This document shows positions 33,769 through 45,600 of a stretch of DNA of 64,000 bases, piece after piece. The stretch's first letter is position 1, and the number at the start of each line of letters is the position of its first letter. A model generated the notes under the pieces. The model made no database searches. It worked only from the letters and a program-made list of their open reading frames with translations, and had not been told where the DNA came from. Source of the DNA: Thamnaconus septentrionalis (Eukaryota > Chordata > Actinopteri > Tetraodontiformes > Monacanthidae); contig CM020502.1 of the NCBI GenBank assembly GCA_009823395.1, forward strand, positions 25,189,944-25,253,943. Direction: 5' to 3'. The translations under genes and the position numbers were made by a program.

Positions 33769-35940
33769 GCACACTGCGACACGCACGCAGAGTAGAGTCG
33801 GGAGAGTGTGTGTCGGCGAGGTTATGGACAGGGTACGGGCGCTAGCCGCAGCGTGTCGTCCCATTGGTCGACTGGAGGGCTTGTTTACCGTGTTGCTCCG
33901 TGCCCAGTGAAGGGGAACAGACCCCCCGCAGACTGTAGCCTCCGCGGCAGACACCATCACACACCAACACACACACACTATTATTCTCGGTGGATTGGCA
34001 GGCCGTGCAGACGCCCCGGCGCTCCCACTTTGCCAGGCGGCGCTGCAACGTGGTTCACAAGTTGACAGATGTATGGCGAGACCGGCGCGACTGGCCAAAC
34101 AACAGCAAGTCTGATAGGTGGGCTTCACATTTATACAAGGTCTGCAATGCCTTCCTGCATACTGTATGTTTGGTTTGTGACAAAGTGGCTAAAAGCGAAA
34201 TGATTCAGCTGAGACGCATCGCTGTTTTACAAACAACCCTAAAAACTTAACTAAACTACACTAAAAATATGCAGACAAAGTTGTCATCAGCTGAAACGAG
34301 GCAGTTTTGTATTTGAAGTGGCAGAGGATGATGCCAGTTGTGCTCTGATGCTGCCAGAGATGATGTGATGGTTGCTGCTCTTTCTAGTTTTTAAGGTGTG
34401 AATAACACCCTTTAGGGATGAGTAAATGATCTGTCTGTCTGTCTGTCTGTCTTTCTATCTATGCAAAGCGAGAAAGAAAAATGCAAGAAAAATGTCTCTG
34501 CTGTGTGTGTTTGAAGCTGCGAAAGGAAACAGTGTGTGCGTTTCTGTGTGCGCGCACGCCACATTTCATAGCTTGCACAACAAAGTGAACGAAGTCAAGG
34601 CAGAAAGCATAAATTAAAACTCTATTTAAAAAAAAAGGGGCGGCACATCTGGATTACACAGAAACGTTAAACTTCTCAAAACAACTTTGAGTCAGGGTTT
34701 GAAATGAATCTAGCAAATATTGTTTATAGTCGGGCCAGATGGTTTGGTTCCCTGCAAACTCATGCTCCATATCTGTTTTGAATAATCAAACTCTGCCTCG
34801 GCTGTGAATTATTCAGCACGCATTTGCTGTTAGTTGGTTTTATTTTTCTGTTGGTTGCTGTAGTTTCATTCAAGCGAAAAGAGAAAACTTTGCTTCGATT
34901 GATAGTCAAATTTGCAGCATTGAGCCTAGAGTGCGGCCTTGCAGATTTTTTTTTTTCCTCTTTGTTTGCACCAGTTCTCTCCACTCACGCAGTCAGATTT
35001 TGCCAGCAGGAAACGACAAACAAACGCACCAGTCGAAACAATAAAGCCTGGGACCTTTGGAGAAACTGATTGTTTTCTAATTCAAACAGGAAATCCTTGT
35101 TTGATTGCGCAGAGTCGGAGCATTGACGCAAAAAAAAGGGAGCACACACCCCCTAAACCTCAAGGTAACGTTCTATTGTCCAGCTGCTGACGCAGGCTGG
35201 TAAAGCTCTGCCACCGCACAGTGTTCAGTCGACTGATTCCATCAACACAAGACCAGTTCAAAATCACTTTCGCACAAAATGAGAAAGTGAGATTTAAGAC
35301 ACCGCGACTCAGAGGAGGACGAGGACGTCATCGGCTTGGCTGTTCATTTGCAAAAACATGAAGTTTGGACTTGATGATGGTGTGGTCGAGATAAATTTTT
35401 ATAATCTTAAGAAACAGGTGAGTGAAAAAAGGCAAATATCATATCTGGAAAATCACTGAGGGATAAACACCGTCAGTGAAAAAAGAAAAAGAAAAAGAAA
35501 CATGGTCAAATCCATCTGTGGGTGGCCCAGAGCAGGAATCCACCATTTATCCATCATCACTCCTCTCAATATAATTCCATCTTGTTGCCCAATGATAGGG
35601 CCACATGAAAAATAATACAGTGGAAAATATGATCAGTAACTCTGGTGTTCTGCGCAAACAACCAGCTTGTTGTGCTTCAAAATGTGAAGCTTTCTCTGCG
35701 TGCTGAGGTCAGAGCGACGGACGACCCTGGACAACCTTGAACGACCCTGCACGGCTGTTGGTGCCGAGGTGCAAATGAACATTCAGATCACGGCGGTGAG
35801 TCGCTGTCTGTGGTGCAGCAGGGGAGCAACAAAGCAGGAAGGAGGGAGGGAGGAGATAATGAGTGAGGAAGAGGTGAGTGACGGGGGAGGACGAGGAAGG
35901 AGAGGCGGCCATCAAACCGCTTGAAAGACCAGGGTGAGCC
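33161..35940. other. Intergenic stretch with a pyrimidine tract and CA repeats
   Basis: A pyrimidine-rich tract at 33177-33252, (CA)n at 33737-33767 and short (TGTC)n at 34430-34452. The 34690-35160 part is unique AT-rich sequence. No gene is supported. Confidence 0.4.
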
Positions 35941-35946
35941 ACGGCA

Positions 35947-35976
35947 GACGGACGGACGGACGGACGGACGGACGGA
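35947..35976 (+). repeat. (GACG)n tetranucleotide tract
   Basis: About seven GACG units. Each contains a CpG, so it is a short CpG-dense microsatellite. Confidence 0.9.
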
Positions 35977-37879
35977 GGCAAGGTCACCGTCGGCAGCTCC
36001 GTATGAGCGCAGAAGACGAGCGTGGAGCAAAAAACGAAGTCAAACTAAAACCTCAAAGACGACGGCAGAAACAGGCAGAGGAGAGAACCAGCAGGGAGGG
36101 CCAGAACCTCCCAAACAATCCCGAGGATTTAGCTCCACGCCGCTTCCCCGCAGCTGCTGCGTGGACAGCATTTGCATTCATCGATTAGGTCCGACTCCTT
36201 CCGCCGCGCCTCAGACGTCAGCGGCGCGGCCTCCTGGTGCCGTCGTGGAAATACAGAAAAGCCAACAAGCTAATCCACCGTTTGAAGGTTCGATATTTGA
36301 CTTCCACACTGCAGCCGCTTGTTATTACCTCCAGCTCACATGATGTAGGATATTTTCTGCTTTCCAACAGACAACAAAAGGTGGAATTTAATCATTCAAA
36401 TCTTAAATCCAATGCTGTGACTGGCACCTACCAAGCTTTGCTTTTCTCTTTTGAAGGATTTGTCTCGAATTCGGCCAGCTAAATCTACCTGGTGTGGGAA
36501 AAAAACAAACAAAAAACAGAACAGAAAAACAAGACTCTGCGGTGGTGCTGTGCCAAGCCGGAGAGCCAGTTGAGCAAGACGGCAGCTGATCACAGCAGCA
36601 CATTGTGTTTGAGTTGGCGACCAACAATAGGCTCCAACAACACAGAGAGATAAAAAAAAAAAAAATCTGTGTTTCTCATCAGAGCACCAAAGCGGTGGGC
36701 AGCCAAAAACACAGTGGGCACCCATTGTCGGGACTTCGCCCTTGTTTTCCCAGAATGCCCCGGGCGGAAGACGACGCAGATGTCCGTCCAGTCTGCGGAA
36801 CTTCCTGTTGCAGTCGCACAGTCGCATTCTAAAAACTTTTGGTTGACCTTGTTACATCATCGTCTCACCCGAGAGCAGAAATCCTCGTCAGGCAAGGACT
36901 GGATCTCACCAGGTTTGTTAGCGTGCTAGCACTTAGCCTAAACTGTCTTTTTCCTCATCTTTTCCCATCTGCGCAATACGAACAGTCAACAATCATCAGC
37001 CTTTACAACAACAACAAAGGCAGATGCATCCAAGCGCTGATGACATTTCTGCAAAAAGAAAAGAGAAATTGAAATAATTCTGACAGTATTTAATTTCAGC
37101 GCCTTGGTAAACAATGGGCACGAGTTAATCCCCAGCGAGACATGAAAGAGCAACACTGGCGGCAGTAAAGCCCCCCGTTATCCAACAAAACCAGTCATGT
37201 GGCCGCAAGTCCGGAGCAGCTCGCTGAGGTGGTGGTCCTGAGTGGGTCACCACGGCAACCGGGCCGGCAGGTTGCATAACATGCGCTCCAACCCGTCGGA
37301 GCCTCAGCCGGTTCACAGGAAGTGCCGCGTTTCACTCCGCGTTCCTGCTTTTCCAATCCAAGCACCAAGTGGAGCGTTTTGAAAGAAGTGTTGCTCCTAC
37401 CTACAGCAATTTGAGCTGTTTCAGGAAGTAAAAACAGCAAAAAAAAACAACAAATATACACATCACCACTGTTAGACGGCTGCGATTCTGGCTGCAGGGC
37501 TTGCGAAATGAAAAATGCATGCTTATTAGCGTTGCATGTGAACTGCGAGAGAGGCCAGCGGAAACAGAAACAGCAGCGCAGGTTTCCTGACGTCACACTC
37601 TCGATCTTCTATTTTCCACCCTCGTCCCGCGAGGCCTTTTCCGAGCTTACAGCTCCGTTTCTCAGCATCTATCTTGGGGCGGCGGGGCTCACGAAATGCG
37701 TTTATGCAACAGTTTTGGTTTTTTTCGCCCCGACATTTCCATACTGCGCTGGGATGAAATATTTAGTGACAGAATGCAAGAAAGGGGGAGAAGGAAGAAG
37801 GGGGGGAGTCAAGAAAACGACTGGGGACGGGGAATGTGCTCTGACACAAAGTTGGCTCGAGGAGCGGCTCAGTCTGTCA
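35977..37879. other. Intergenic stretch, nothing specific seen
   Basis: Mixed unique sequence with poly(A) at 36652-36665. Short frames only; no splice-consistent exon is recognised. Confidence 0.4.
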
Positions 37880-38185
37880 TCGTCTGCCGCGGGCAGCTAA
37901 TCTGATTGGCTACCTGCGACGGCCTCTTATCGCCCAGCGGGGCTCCATGAGAGCAGTCGGAGGGATTATTATCCGCGCTTTCTTCTGATCCTAGGTAGAT
38001 TAAATGCACGCACGCTGGTTCGCTTTGGCCTTTTTGCCTCTTTGCATGCAATCCAGCCGCGACCCCAGCTCTCCCCAGGCGCCATGGCAACGCCGTGGCC
38101 GCGGCATCCAGAGCCGCGCGGGCTGTCAATACGCATCGCAGCGTTAGCGCGGTTTCGCTTCGCGGCGAGATCATGTCTCTGGAGG

Positions 38186-38187
<2 letters not shown>
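37880..38187. promoter_or_regulatory. GC/CpG-rich candidate regulatory segment
   Basis: Contains GCCATGGCAACGCCG (RFX X-box-like half-sites), GAGGGATTATTATCCGCGC and several CpGs in a repeat-free context, immediately before the GCT repeat. It could be a CpG-island-type element or an unrecognised promoter. No transcript evidence is available. Confidence 0.3.
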
Positions 38188-38250
<63 letters not shown>

Positions 38251-38253
38251 GCT
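38188..38253 (+). repeat. (GCT)20 trinucleotide repeat
   Basis: Twenty uninterrupted GCT units at 38188-38247, then GCC and GCT. In the plus-strand frame opened by an ATG at 38174 it would read as poly-alanine (MSLEE then A-rich). The other frames give poly-leucine, and the opposite strand poly-glutamine. None of these frames shows flanking coding character, so it is called as a simple repeat. Confidence 0.97.
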
Positions 38254-38532
38254 CAGAGAGGAAGCTCTGCTCGCTGACAGGAAGTGGCGGCAGCAGCAGA
38301 AATAGCAAACAACTCCAAAGCAGCACATGTAGTGCTGAAGAAGAGCCCAGCGCTGTTGATTTCCCAGCCGTGTCTGTTACGTTTTTCCCTCCTGGAAAAA
38401 AACAATGAGACGCTGACTGGATGAGAACGTCACCGTTCAGGTATTGCAAACATCTGCCGAGGAAGAAAACATTAACGTCAACGTCCTCAGGGCCCAGATA
38501 TGATCGACGGCAGGCAGGGGGTCTTTTTCTTT

Positions 38533-38563
<31 letters not shown>

Positions 38564-38701
38564 CTTTTTTTGGGAGTGCAGGGGGGGATTTCCAACAGCA
38601 TAGTTTGCGGTACTAGCGGCAGCCTCATCTCCAGAGCAACCTGGTCCCCGAAGACGTCCACATTCATGTGTTGACGAACCCACGCAAGCAGAAAAGGTTA
38701 A
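38254..38701. other. Intergenic stretch with a (CTTT)n tract
   Basis: (CTTT)n at 38531-38562; otherwise unique sequence without a recognised feature. Confidence 0.4.
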
Positions 38702-39247
38702 AAAAAAAAAAAAGTGAAAATGAAATGTCACTTGTCAGATGGGGAGTTGGAGGGGAGGGGGGCATGTCTGTTATTCTTGTCTGTCATTGGTTGGAAAGAC
38801 GCTAGCGCACACACATACACACACACAAACACGTACACCAATGTGTTTCACACATCTGTTAAATAAATATCTTTTTTTCAGTACACACAGATGACTTAGC
38901 CATTGTTTTATATTCAAGGAGTCGGTGGACCAGAGTGAATTTAGAAATACCCTTTGTACATCTATGGGAAAATAGTATATGTTAGCCCTCTGTTTGCAGC
39001 CTCCTGCTAAAATAGATGCTTTGAAGAAAAAAAAAGATAACATCTTAATAAATCACATTTGCTCTTTTCATATCTAATCCAATCTGGATATTTACCTGGC
39101 TATAGGTGAAAATATACTTAAGAGTCCAAAGACTAAGTTTAGATCATACCTGATTGATTTATAATCAATCAGGTATGATGAATAACAGACATGCCCTCCT
39201 AACTCCCCATCTGAGAACTGACATTTCATTTTCACTTCTTTTTTTCA
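38702..39247. mobile_element. MITE with about 60-bp terminal inverted repeats
   Basis: The left arm (about 38708-38775) contains GTGAAAATGAAATGTCA, TCAGATGGGGAGTT and GGCATGTCTGTTATT. The right arm (about 39181-39243) is its imperfect reverse complement. The interior is about 400 bp with no coding frame and includes a (CA)n at 38809-38831. It also holds a near-perfect palindrome at 39143-39179 with 17-bp arms and a 3-nt loop. The TAGCCCTCTGTTTGCAGCC motif at 38981-38999 recurs elsewhere in the window. Superfamily undetermined; target duplications are obscured by A/T runs. Confidence 0.75.
39143..39179. repeat. Palindrome with 17-bp arms
   Basis: The left arm ATCATACCTGATTGATT (39143-39159) and right arm AATCAATCAGGTATGAT (39163-39179) are exact inverted complements around a 3-nt loop. 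It lies inside the MITE, close to its right arm, so it may be a subterminal cruciform of the element. Confidence 0.95.
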
Positions 39248-39309
39248 CCATTTCTGCTCAAACAGCTCTGATAATCAACAATTAGCATATAATATTTCTA
39301 ATGTCACTC

Positions 39310-39550
39310 TGTTTTGTTTTCTTTTGCAATTTCATTCTTAACTGAGCGTCTCTGTTTGCTTAACACGACTGCTGCCCCGGCACTCCATCAATATTCATCT
39401 GTGTGGGAAGCAGGCAGCGATGTCCGAGATGAAGGCCATTATGAAACGCTTGGCGAGTGGGTTACGCAAACAGGAGTGTCGGCAACACTGCAGACGACTG
39501 ATGCACGTTTGTCCCCATAGTGATCGCTCGCTCGGCCTCATTGATCGGGA
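39310..39550. promoter_or_regulatory. Candidate conserved non-coding element
   Basis: Repeat-free sequence with CACTCCATCAATATTCATC, GAAGGCCATTATGAAACGC and CTCGGCCTCATTGATCGGG (TAAT/ATTGAT cores). No coding frame is supported despite a 128-codon chance frame. Confidence 0.35.
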
Positions 39551-40855
39551 ACAAAGTGGCTGCCATTATGGTCTCTCTCTCCCTGTCTCTCTCTCTTTTC
39601 TTCCTTCTTTCTCTCTGCGGGAACCTTTGAGTTCAGTTCTTGCTTGCCGGGCTTTTCTTTCTTTTTTTTTGCCAACATTTCCTGTATCCACATCGGTTCA
39701 ACAAGGCAGAACTGAAGGTTCCCTGAAGGCATCGCGATCAGCTGAGGCAGAAACAAGCCGACAAATATCGACTCCTGGACTTTTAACATCACAACACTTT
39801 TTGTGAGTCCACTTTTCAGGCTTTTAAAGAAGTCACTCAAGATGAACTGAAGATGGTTTTTTATATATATATATATATATATATAAAAGCCTCTTCTGCC
39901 GCATTTGACCTTCATTGATGCATTTTTTAAATGTCCCATTATACAGAAGTCGCAGGTTTCCAACGATTGACAAGAACAATGGCAAACTTTATTGACACAG
40001 AGTTCAGTTACATTCCCAGTTTACGAGGGCGGCAAACGCTGCGGCTCCAGTGTTTAGCCAGCGGAGCCTGTTTATCTCTCGCCTCTTTGTTTGCACTCGA
40101 CAAGTTACGTGATTGCACTGACGTCAGCGCACACACACGCACGCTGAGAGATGCAAATGTGCCTATGTTCAGCAGCACACTCTGTTGTCACCGACGCTCA
40201 CACAGAGCTGCGGCACAAGGGCAGGGATGTTTGCGAGCGTTTCGGTTATTGGACTTACTTAATCACTTCTTGTGATTTGAAGTCACAGACAAACAGACAA
40301 AAACTCTTTCAGTTATTTTTGTTCTTCTTGTCATCTTGACATTCGGGACTTTGTCTAGATCAATTTCCTACGCATTATAAAAATCTTCATGCATCTCAAA
40401 TTGAGAAGGAGAACTGCTGAGGCGACGTTGTGAATCTGGTTCAACATCTTTGTCTCATCAAGTCATTTTTCTTTCACTCACATATTGGTGCAGGATGTTG
40501 TTGTTGTTAAATTAGCCTTCCTTTGATTTTTCAAACAATTTTTTGTCAAACTTAATTATTGCAAAGAAATGTTTCTTATTCTAACACAAATGTAGGAACG
40601 CACTGGTGAAACCAAGAGAGAGCGCAAACCATTTCACTTCAGCCCACACTTGGCAACACTCGTTTTAATTTTTAGTTTTTCATTATGGCGGATGTTTGAA
40701 AACTTCCAGCAAACTTGTTCTTTTATTATGATTGTCGTATTTGTGGGGCAAACACAGCAATCTTTAATTAGGAAAAAGTTCTTTGGGTTCAATCAGAACT
40801 GTGTGCTCTCTGCACTCACTCCTGCATGTGCGTGCATGCACACACACGCTCACAC
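39551..40855. other. Intergenic stretch, nothing specific seen
   Basis: Short (TA)n at 39862-39885 and CT-rich sequence at 39573-39615. No gene is supported. Confidence 0.4.
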
Positions 40856-41125
40856 TGATTGTTTATTTTCCCCATCGCTGCACTCTGCATATGCAAATCA
40901 GCTCTAAAGGAGCCATTTTCATCATGCGCCTGGTGAATTAGTCACCAAGCGACCGGAGATAACGGCTGAATCTCCGCGTGCAGGTTGAAAATCTCTTCCT
41001 CCGTCCATACGAGATCAAATTAATTATTAATTGCCCCCCGAAAGAGGCTCTCAAACATATTTAACTTAGCCCGATATGTGTTTGCGAGTCACCTTGGCGT
41101 GGAAGGTTTCCTCTTTCGCGGCTTC
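40856..41125. promoter_or_regulatory. Candidate conserved non-coding element
   Basis: GCATATGCAAATCAGC (octamer ATGCAAAT), GGTGAATTAGTCACC (palindromic), ATCAAATTAATTATTAATTG and CATATTTAACTTAGCCCG lie in unique sequence. One of the more convincing regulatory-looking blocks because of the octamer next to clustered TAATTA cores. Confidence 0.4.
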
Positions 41126-41999
41126 AGATTTAATGGACCTGGAATATATGAAGCACAAACTCAAAGCGTCTGCTTTTAATACAGCCCACCTGCTCAACTA
41201 TTATTTAGGGAGCCAAATGGAAAGCAAAGAGAAAAGATGAGCTCCGTTTCTCTTCAAACCACATCATGCTCAGTTATTCTGGAGCGTGCGACAATTGAAA
41301 CTTTTGTTGAATGAAAAGCATTTTCTACATGTGCAAGTGCGTGTGAGGCTCATCAGGGGTCAAAAAGATATTCTGATGGAAGTTTGGGAAACTAAACCTC
41401 CACAAAAACAGGGATGTTGTTCGAATGTGAAACGAGAGAACCAGGAGAAATCAAAACACACAAATTCAATTAATGATGACAAGCAGACGTTCAGACTGGA
41501 GGGATAACGAGAAAGGGATGAAGATATCAGATGAGATTGAGACTGTCCGAAAACAACTTCGCTGCCGGCCGTGTCATCTATTTTTGATCCGACATGGAGG
41601 TGAAGGACAGACGGCGGACAGCACAGTTCACAACTCCTATTAACAGTGTGTGTAAGGAGAGGAGAAAATAAACTCCTCACTGAATACTGGGAGGTTAAAG
41701 TGTAAAAAACCTAAAAATAAGCCAGCAAAACGACTTCTGGGTTTTATCTTTGTGCTCCCATGATGTCAGGTTTGTCGTCCGACACTGTCAGATGTGGGAC
41801 AGGAAAATTATGGACGTACTGTATACGTGAAGTAAACACAATATATGATCCTATCAGGTGACCTACTTCTGGTACTCGGAGGATGGCTCGTTATCTGCGC
41901 GGTCCGTTGACTGTGCCGGCACCGGGAGGGACGGCAGAGGTCAGAACGGAGAGCAGAGCGACAGGTTAATGCTTTGGAAACCCTGCAGCGTCGGCCGCA
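41126..41999. other. Intergenic stretch, nothing specific seen
   Basis: Unique sequence; no recognised repeats or exons. Confidence 0.4.
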
Positions 42000-42300
42000 A
42001 AAGGTAAACAGCTCTGCTTCCCGTTGTTTACCCCAAACCGAGCCGCCCCCTGATACTTTCAGTCAATATTTAACCAGAGTAGATGTATGGCTTGTTAATG
42101 AGCTGTAACACTGGGTCACCCAGGAGTCTGCTAAAACTGTGTTCCACAATAAAAATCATTTCAAACTAGGAGAGCTCAAAATTTCGACCGCTGATAAGCA
42201 AATCCTTTTGATGAGAGCCATTCGCAGGTTACAAGCAGCTGAAATGCAGCCTAATTCATCAATCGCACTGCACACTGGGTGGCATTTGCTCCCAAACCTC
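42000..42300. promoter_or_regulatory. Candidate conserved non-coding element
   Basis: Unique AT-balanced sequence with CAGTCAATATTTAACC, GGCTTGTTAATGAGCTG, CACAATAAAAATCATTTC and GCAGCCTAATTCATCAATC. It overlaps a 139-codon frame (42139-42558) with no recognised domain, which I regard as chance. Confidence 0.3.
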
Positions 42301-44804
42301 CTGCTGAACGAGGCCTACTGTTCTTCAGGCTCACAGGGTTGCAACTCCAGAAATCAGAAGAAGAAAAACATGCAGCAGCCCTGGAGCAAATTGATCTTAG
42401 GGATAGATTTTCATCAGGCTCAGCTTGGCCTCCGTCGAAGCGTCTCGCAGGGGGCAGTGGTCCGCACTAGGGGGTCACGAATCCCAAATCAGACACATGC
42501 AAATGCAGTCCTCATTATTTTCAATTTGCCATATCACCGTCTAGTTATAGTAAAATAAATTTCCCCCTTTACTGCCTGCGGAGGCGTGCAGGAGAGGCGG
42601 CAGACTTGAAGGAGAGGGGGAGGGGGAAAAACTGCTTACGAGCAGCCAGGGTTTTTTTTTTTTTTTTTTGGACCACCGAGTCTTTTACCTCAGGATGTAA
42701 ATCACTGTTTTAGTCGGGATCATTTGCACCACACCACTCATCATCCACTTCTACAGAGGGCTGCGTCGCAGATAATGGCAGGAAAGAGTACAAACGGCTG
42801 GAAAATGCAAGCAGGAGGAGGACTATTAAGAAAATTGGCAAAGGAAAGCCTGGATTTACGCATTTCTTTGGGTGGGATGGCAGTCGCACTCTGGTGTGGT
42901 TGGATGAGGGAGCAGTTTTACACTTATGGCTGCTAAGCAGATGGTTCTAGGCGGCTCTCACACCACCGCCTATGTGTCTCTACTGCCGTGAAACTTGCCC
43001 ATATGCTTGTATGTTCTCAGTCAACTTCAGACTCTGTGCCATTCTTTGTTTCAACTTCATTGGCTGCTCTCTTTGTCTTTAATCTTCACAACTTTTTTTT
43101 CATTTTTTTCACATAAGCAAGGACCTGAGAGCACATGCTTCCATTGATGAGCAACGCCATACACTTTTTTGATAAAGAACAGGCTCCGACGCAGCGGACT
43201 TGACACTGTGCGTCACGGAAAGGCCACTTGAGGCCTGCAGCCTAGCGGTACATCTTGTTAGGCTAATGTCACTGGGCAGACATAACTCAAAATGTTCTGT
43301 AGAATTTTTCCACACGGTGCCAGAGGAGCATGAAATATTATTTGCATGCCAGCCTGTTATGAATTCTTTTCACGATTTACCGCTTGTGTCAAGCTCTAAG
43401 AGGGTGAAAAAAATCGGAATCTGCTTTCTCTCATATGACCAGCAGAGGGCAAGACCACTGGTTTCAAATGAGAAATATGGTCATATTTTTGCCAATTTAA
43501 AAAAACAACTTGATTCTAATATCTGAGCAAAATATAATTGCAAAAATGGGTGTCTTTATGAGGCTTGAAGTCACTTTCGTGCTTGTGACCACACTTTGTA
43601 CAGCAGCACCAGCGACAGTCGGAATATTGACACCTGACTTTTTCCATTGTGTCATTGATTTCCCAGAAAACGTTCAACCTCGTTGAAGCCGAGACCAAGT
43701 CCATTAAAGCTCTTTCGTGCGTGATCGTTATCACAGCTGAATTTTCCTTTCTGACACTCTTCCATTATCACTCGCACTGTACAAAGTTATAATTAACAGG
43801 CAAGCACCTCCTTCACACATTCATTTGCTTTCAGGTCTCCCAGCATCACCGGCTGAGCTCCGGCAAAAAGCTCCTCCTGTTCTTGCGGGTGCGCACGGGA
43901 AAACAAAGCTGGCGGAAAATGAAAGGACGTGTGCGAGCAGCGAGCAGATCAGAGGTTCGGCAGGTTCTTTGAGCGAGAAAGAGAAGGCGACATGGCAACG
44001 GTTAAGCCGGTTTCTTCGCTCAACCATGTGCGAATAATGTGGCTTCAATCAAATTCCGAGGCATTCAAGGCACACAAGATGAAGCGGCCAACCAGTATCG
44101 TGCATGGACACCAAGTTCTTCACCCCTCAGCACAGACAGACACTGAATCTGTCTTACATTTTTGTGCCAATTTCAATCTAGAAACCACACAAATCTGGAT
44201 GGGTGAGTTGTTGCTCGGCCACGTGACCTCTGCCATCACGCTTTGTGCCTGTGTGAGGAGGTGATTGTCTCCAATCGACTGGACACCAACTAATCTGGGG
44301 GAAATGACAGGTATAATCACTGTTTTCAGGACAACACAGGGATGTCTGCTGGGTTTTAATGCTCGCGGTCCTCATCCATTTTTTTTCCTAGCCCAAGTCA
44401 ATCCTGTCTAATTTCCATTATGCAGCGATTGTGGGCGGAGCAGACATGGTAATCCAGGACTGGACCGCGTGGTGGATTAAGCCGGGATTGTCTGGGAGCA
44501 GATAGAGGCTGTTTTCTCACACAGTAGAGACCGGCTCCGTATTGATCTGAGCTGTGATTGGTCAGTCCGGGTAGACTCCCCCGCTCTGGCTCGTTTGGTT
44601 GCACAATGCCAGGTCCTGTTTTGGTTGATGTCCTTTAGATGCCCCTTGGATTGCAGACCGCATGTGGTCTGGCTTGAGGGCGGGGGCAGGTGGAGGGGTG
44701 GGGGAACTGCCGTGGCACAAATAAAGTGTTGGTGCACCCCAGCATTAGCAGAGTCCCCTTAGTACTCAGCCTTCATCAACAAACAAACCAGATCATAGAG
44801 GCAC
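42301..44804. other. Intergenic stretch, nothing specific seen
   Basis: A T18 run at 42652-42669 and otherwise unique sequence. Frames of up to 111 codons (for example 43200-43526 and 43929-44264) have no recognisable domains. The 44400-44700 part is unique and could hold regulatory sequence. Confidence 0.35.
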
Positions 44805-45600
44805 ACTAGGCTTGAAATTGAAACAATTCTAGTTTAATTCTGGGTATTATGAGTTCAGATAACAATGACATTCGTACTCCAGGGGTCATGGACTTAAATC
44901 CATCCATCTTACTACATGCAGTATTGTTGTATATCGCAAATCTCTCCTGGCTGGCTCGCCAAATGTTGTAACCAAAGAAAGGCCCGGGGCCAGTGCAATA
45001 CTTTCCGGGTCCTCCTGGACAACTGATGTTCCATAGCTTTCCATAGTTGCTGATCAATCAGTTCAAAAGTTGAAATAAAAGCAAAGTAGGCAAGGATCAG
45101 AGGCATTTCTTGCAGGTTTACTGACAGATGAAAATTTGTACAGCAACCTGAAGTCATCCAGAATTACAAAAAACAAGACAACAACATCCTATGACGCACC
45201 GACGATGAACACAATGATGAATCCCCGATGTGCTGGAGTACACGCAGTTTTAAAGAGACCAGCATGTCAAAAATAGTGTCTCCTGTCCTATGGAAATCCC
45301 AAGAAGGTGTTGTACTTGAACCAAAGCTACAGCTGCTCTCTTATAAGGAGTGACTATACCAACAGATCTCTAGCTGGTCTTGCAACCTCTGACTGCTATG
45401 GCGTATTCTTGTCTTGTGGTCATTTGCCAGCTGCAGATGTCCATCAATGGACAGACTTTTTGGCGTTGGTCAGTGTCCTTGCTGCTCACACCATATATAT
45501 TCCATTTTAAACCACCACAGCATCTATGTCCCAAAACTAAATATTTCAACAGCACAACTTCCATTTTTATTCAGGAAAAGGAATCTGTCCTTTTAGCTTG
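44805..45600 (-). mobile_element. Truncated LTR retrotransposon (LTR, primer binding site, leader), minus strand
   Basis: On the minus strand, reading down from 44961, TGGCGAGCCAGCCAGGAG is exactly complementary to the 3' end of vertebrate tRNA-Arg(ACG) including CCA. That is an 18-nt primer binding site in the classic position. Two bases before it the upstream sequence ends in ACAACA (44964-44969 on the plus strand reads TGTTGT), consistent with an LTR ending in CA. The LTR would therefore occupy 44964 to somewhere near 45.5-45.7 kb; its far boundary is not clear. About 100-160 bp of leader follow the site down to about 44805. No gag, protease, reverse transcriptase or envelope coding is present. 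Confidence 0.55.
44944..44961 (-). other. LTR-element primer binding site, tRNA-Arg type
   Basis: Eighteen consecutive bases complementary to the acceptor/T-stem 3' end of tRNA-Arg(ACG), starting with TGG. The plus-strand flanks do not form a T-arm, which argues against a tRNA gene or tRNA-derived SINE. Confidence 0.65.

Noticed and set aside
38171..38731. 186-codon minus-strand frame with poly-glutamine
   Set aside because: The glutamine run is the (GCT)20 repeat, and the rest is low complexity (Lys/Arg runs from the CTTT tract). There is no flanking coding signal.
42139..42558. 139-codon plus-strand frame
   Set aside because: No domain, and it overlaps sequence that looks regulatory rather than coding. 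Length alone is not convincing in vertebrate DNA.
43200..43526. 108-codon plus-strand frame
   Set aside because: No recognised domain, no good splice sites at its borders and no repeat-element homology that I can name.
44941..44961. tRNA-Arg gene or tRNA-derived SINE on the plus strand
   Set aside because: Only the last 18 bases including CCA match. Genomic vertebrate tRNA genes lack CCA, and no T-loop or B box precedes the match. A minus-strand primer binding site fits better.
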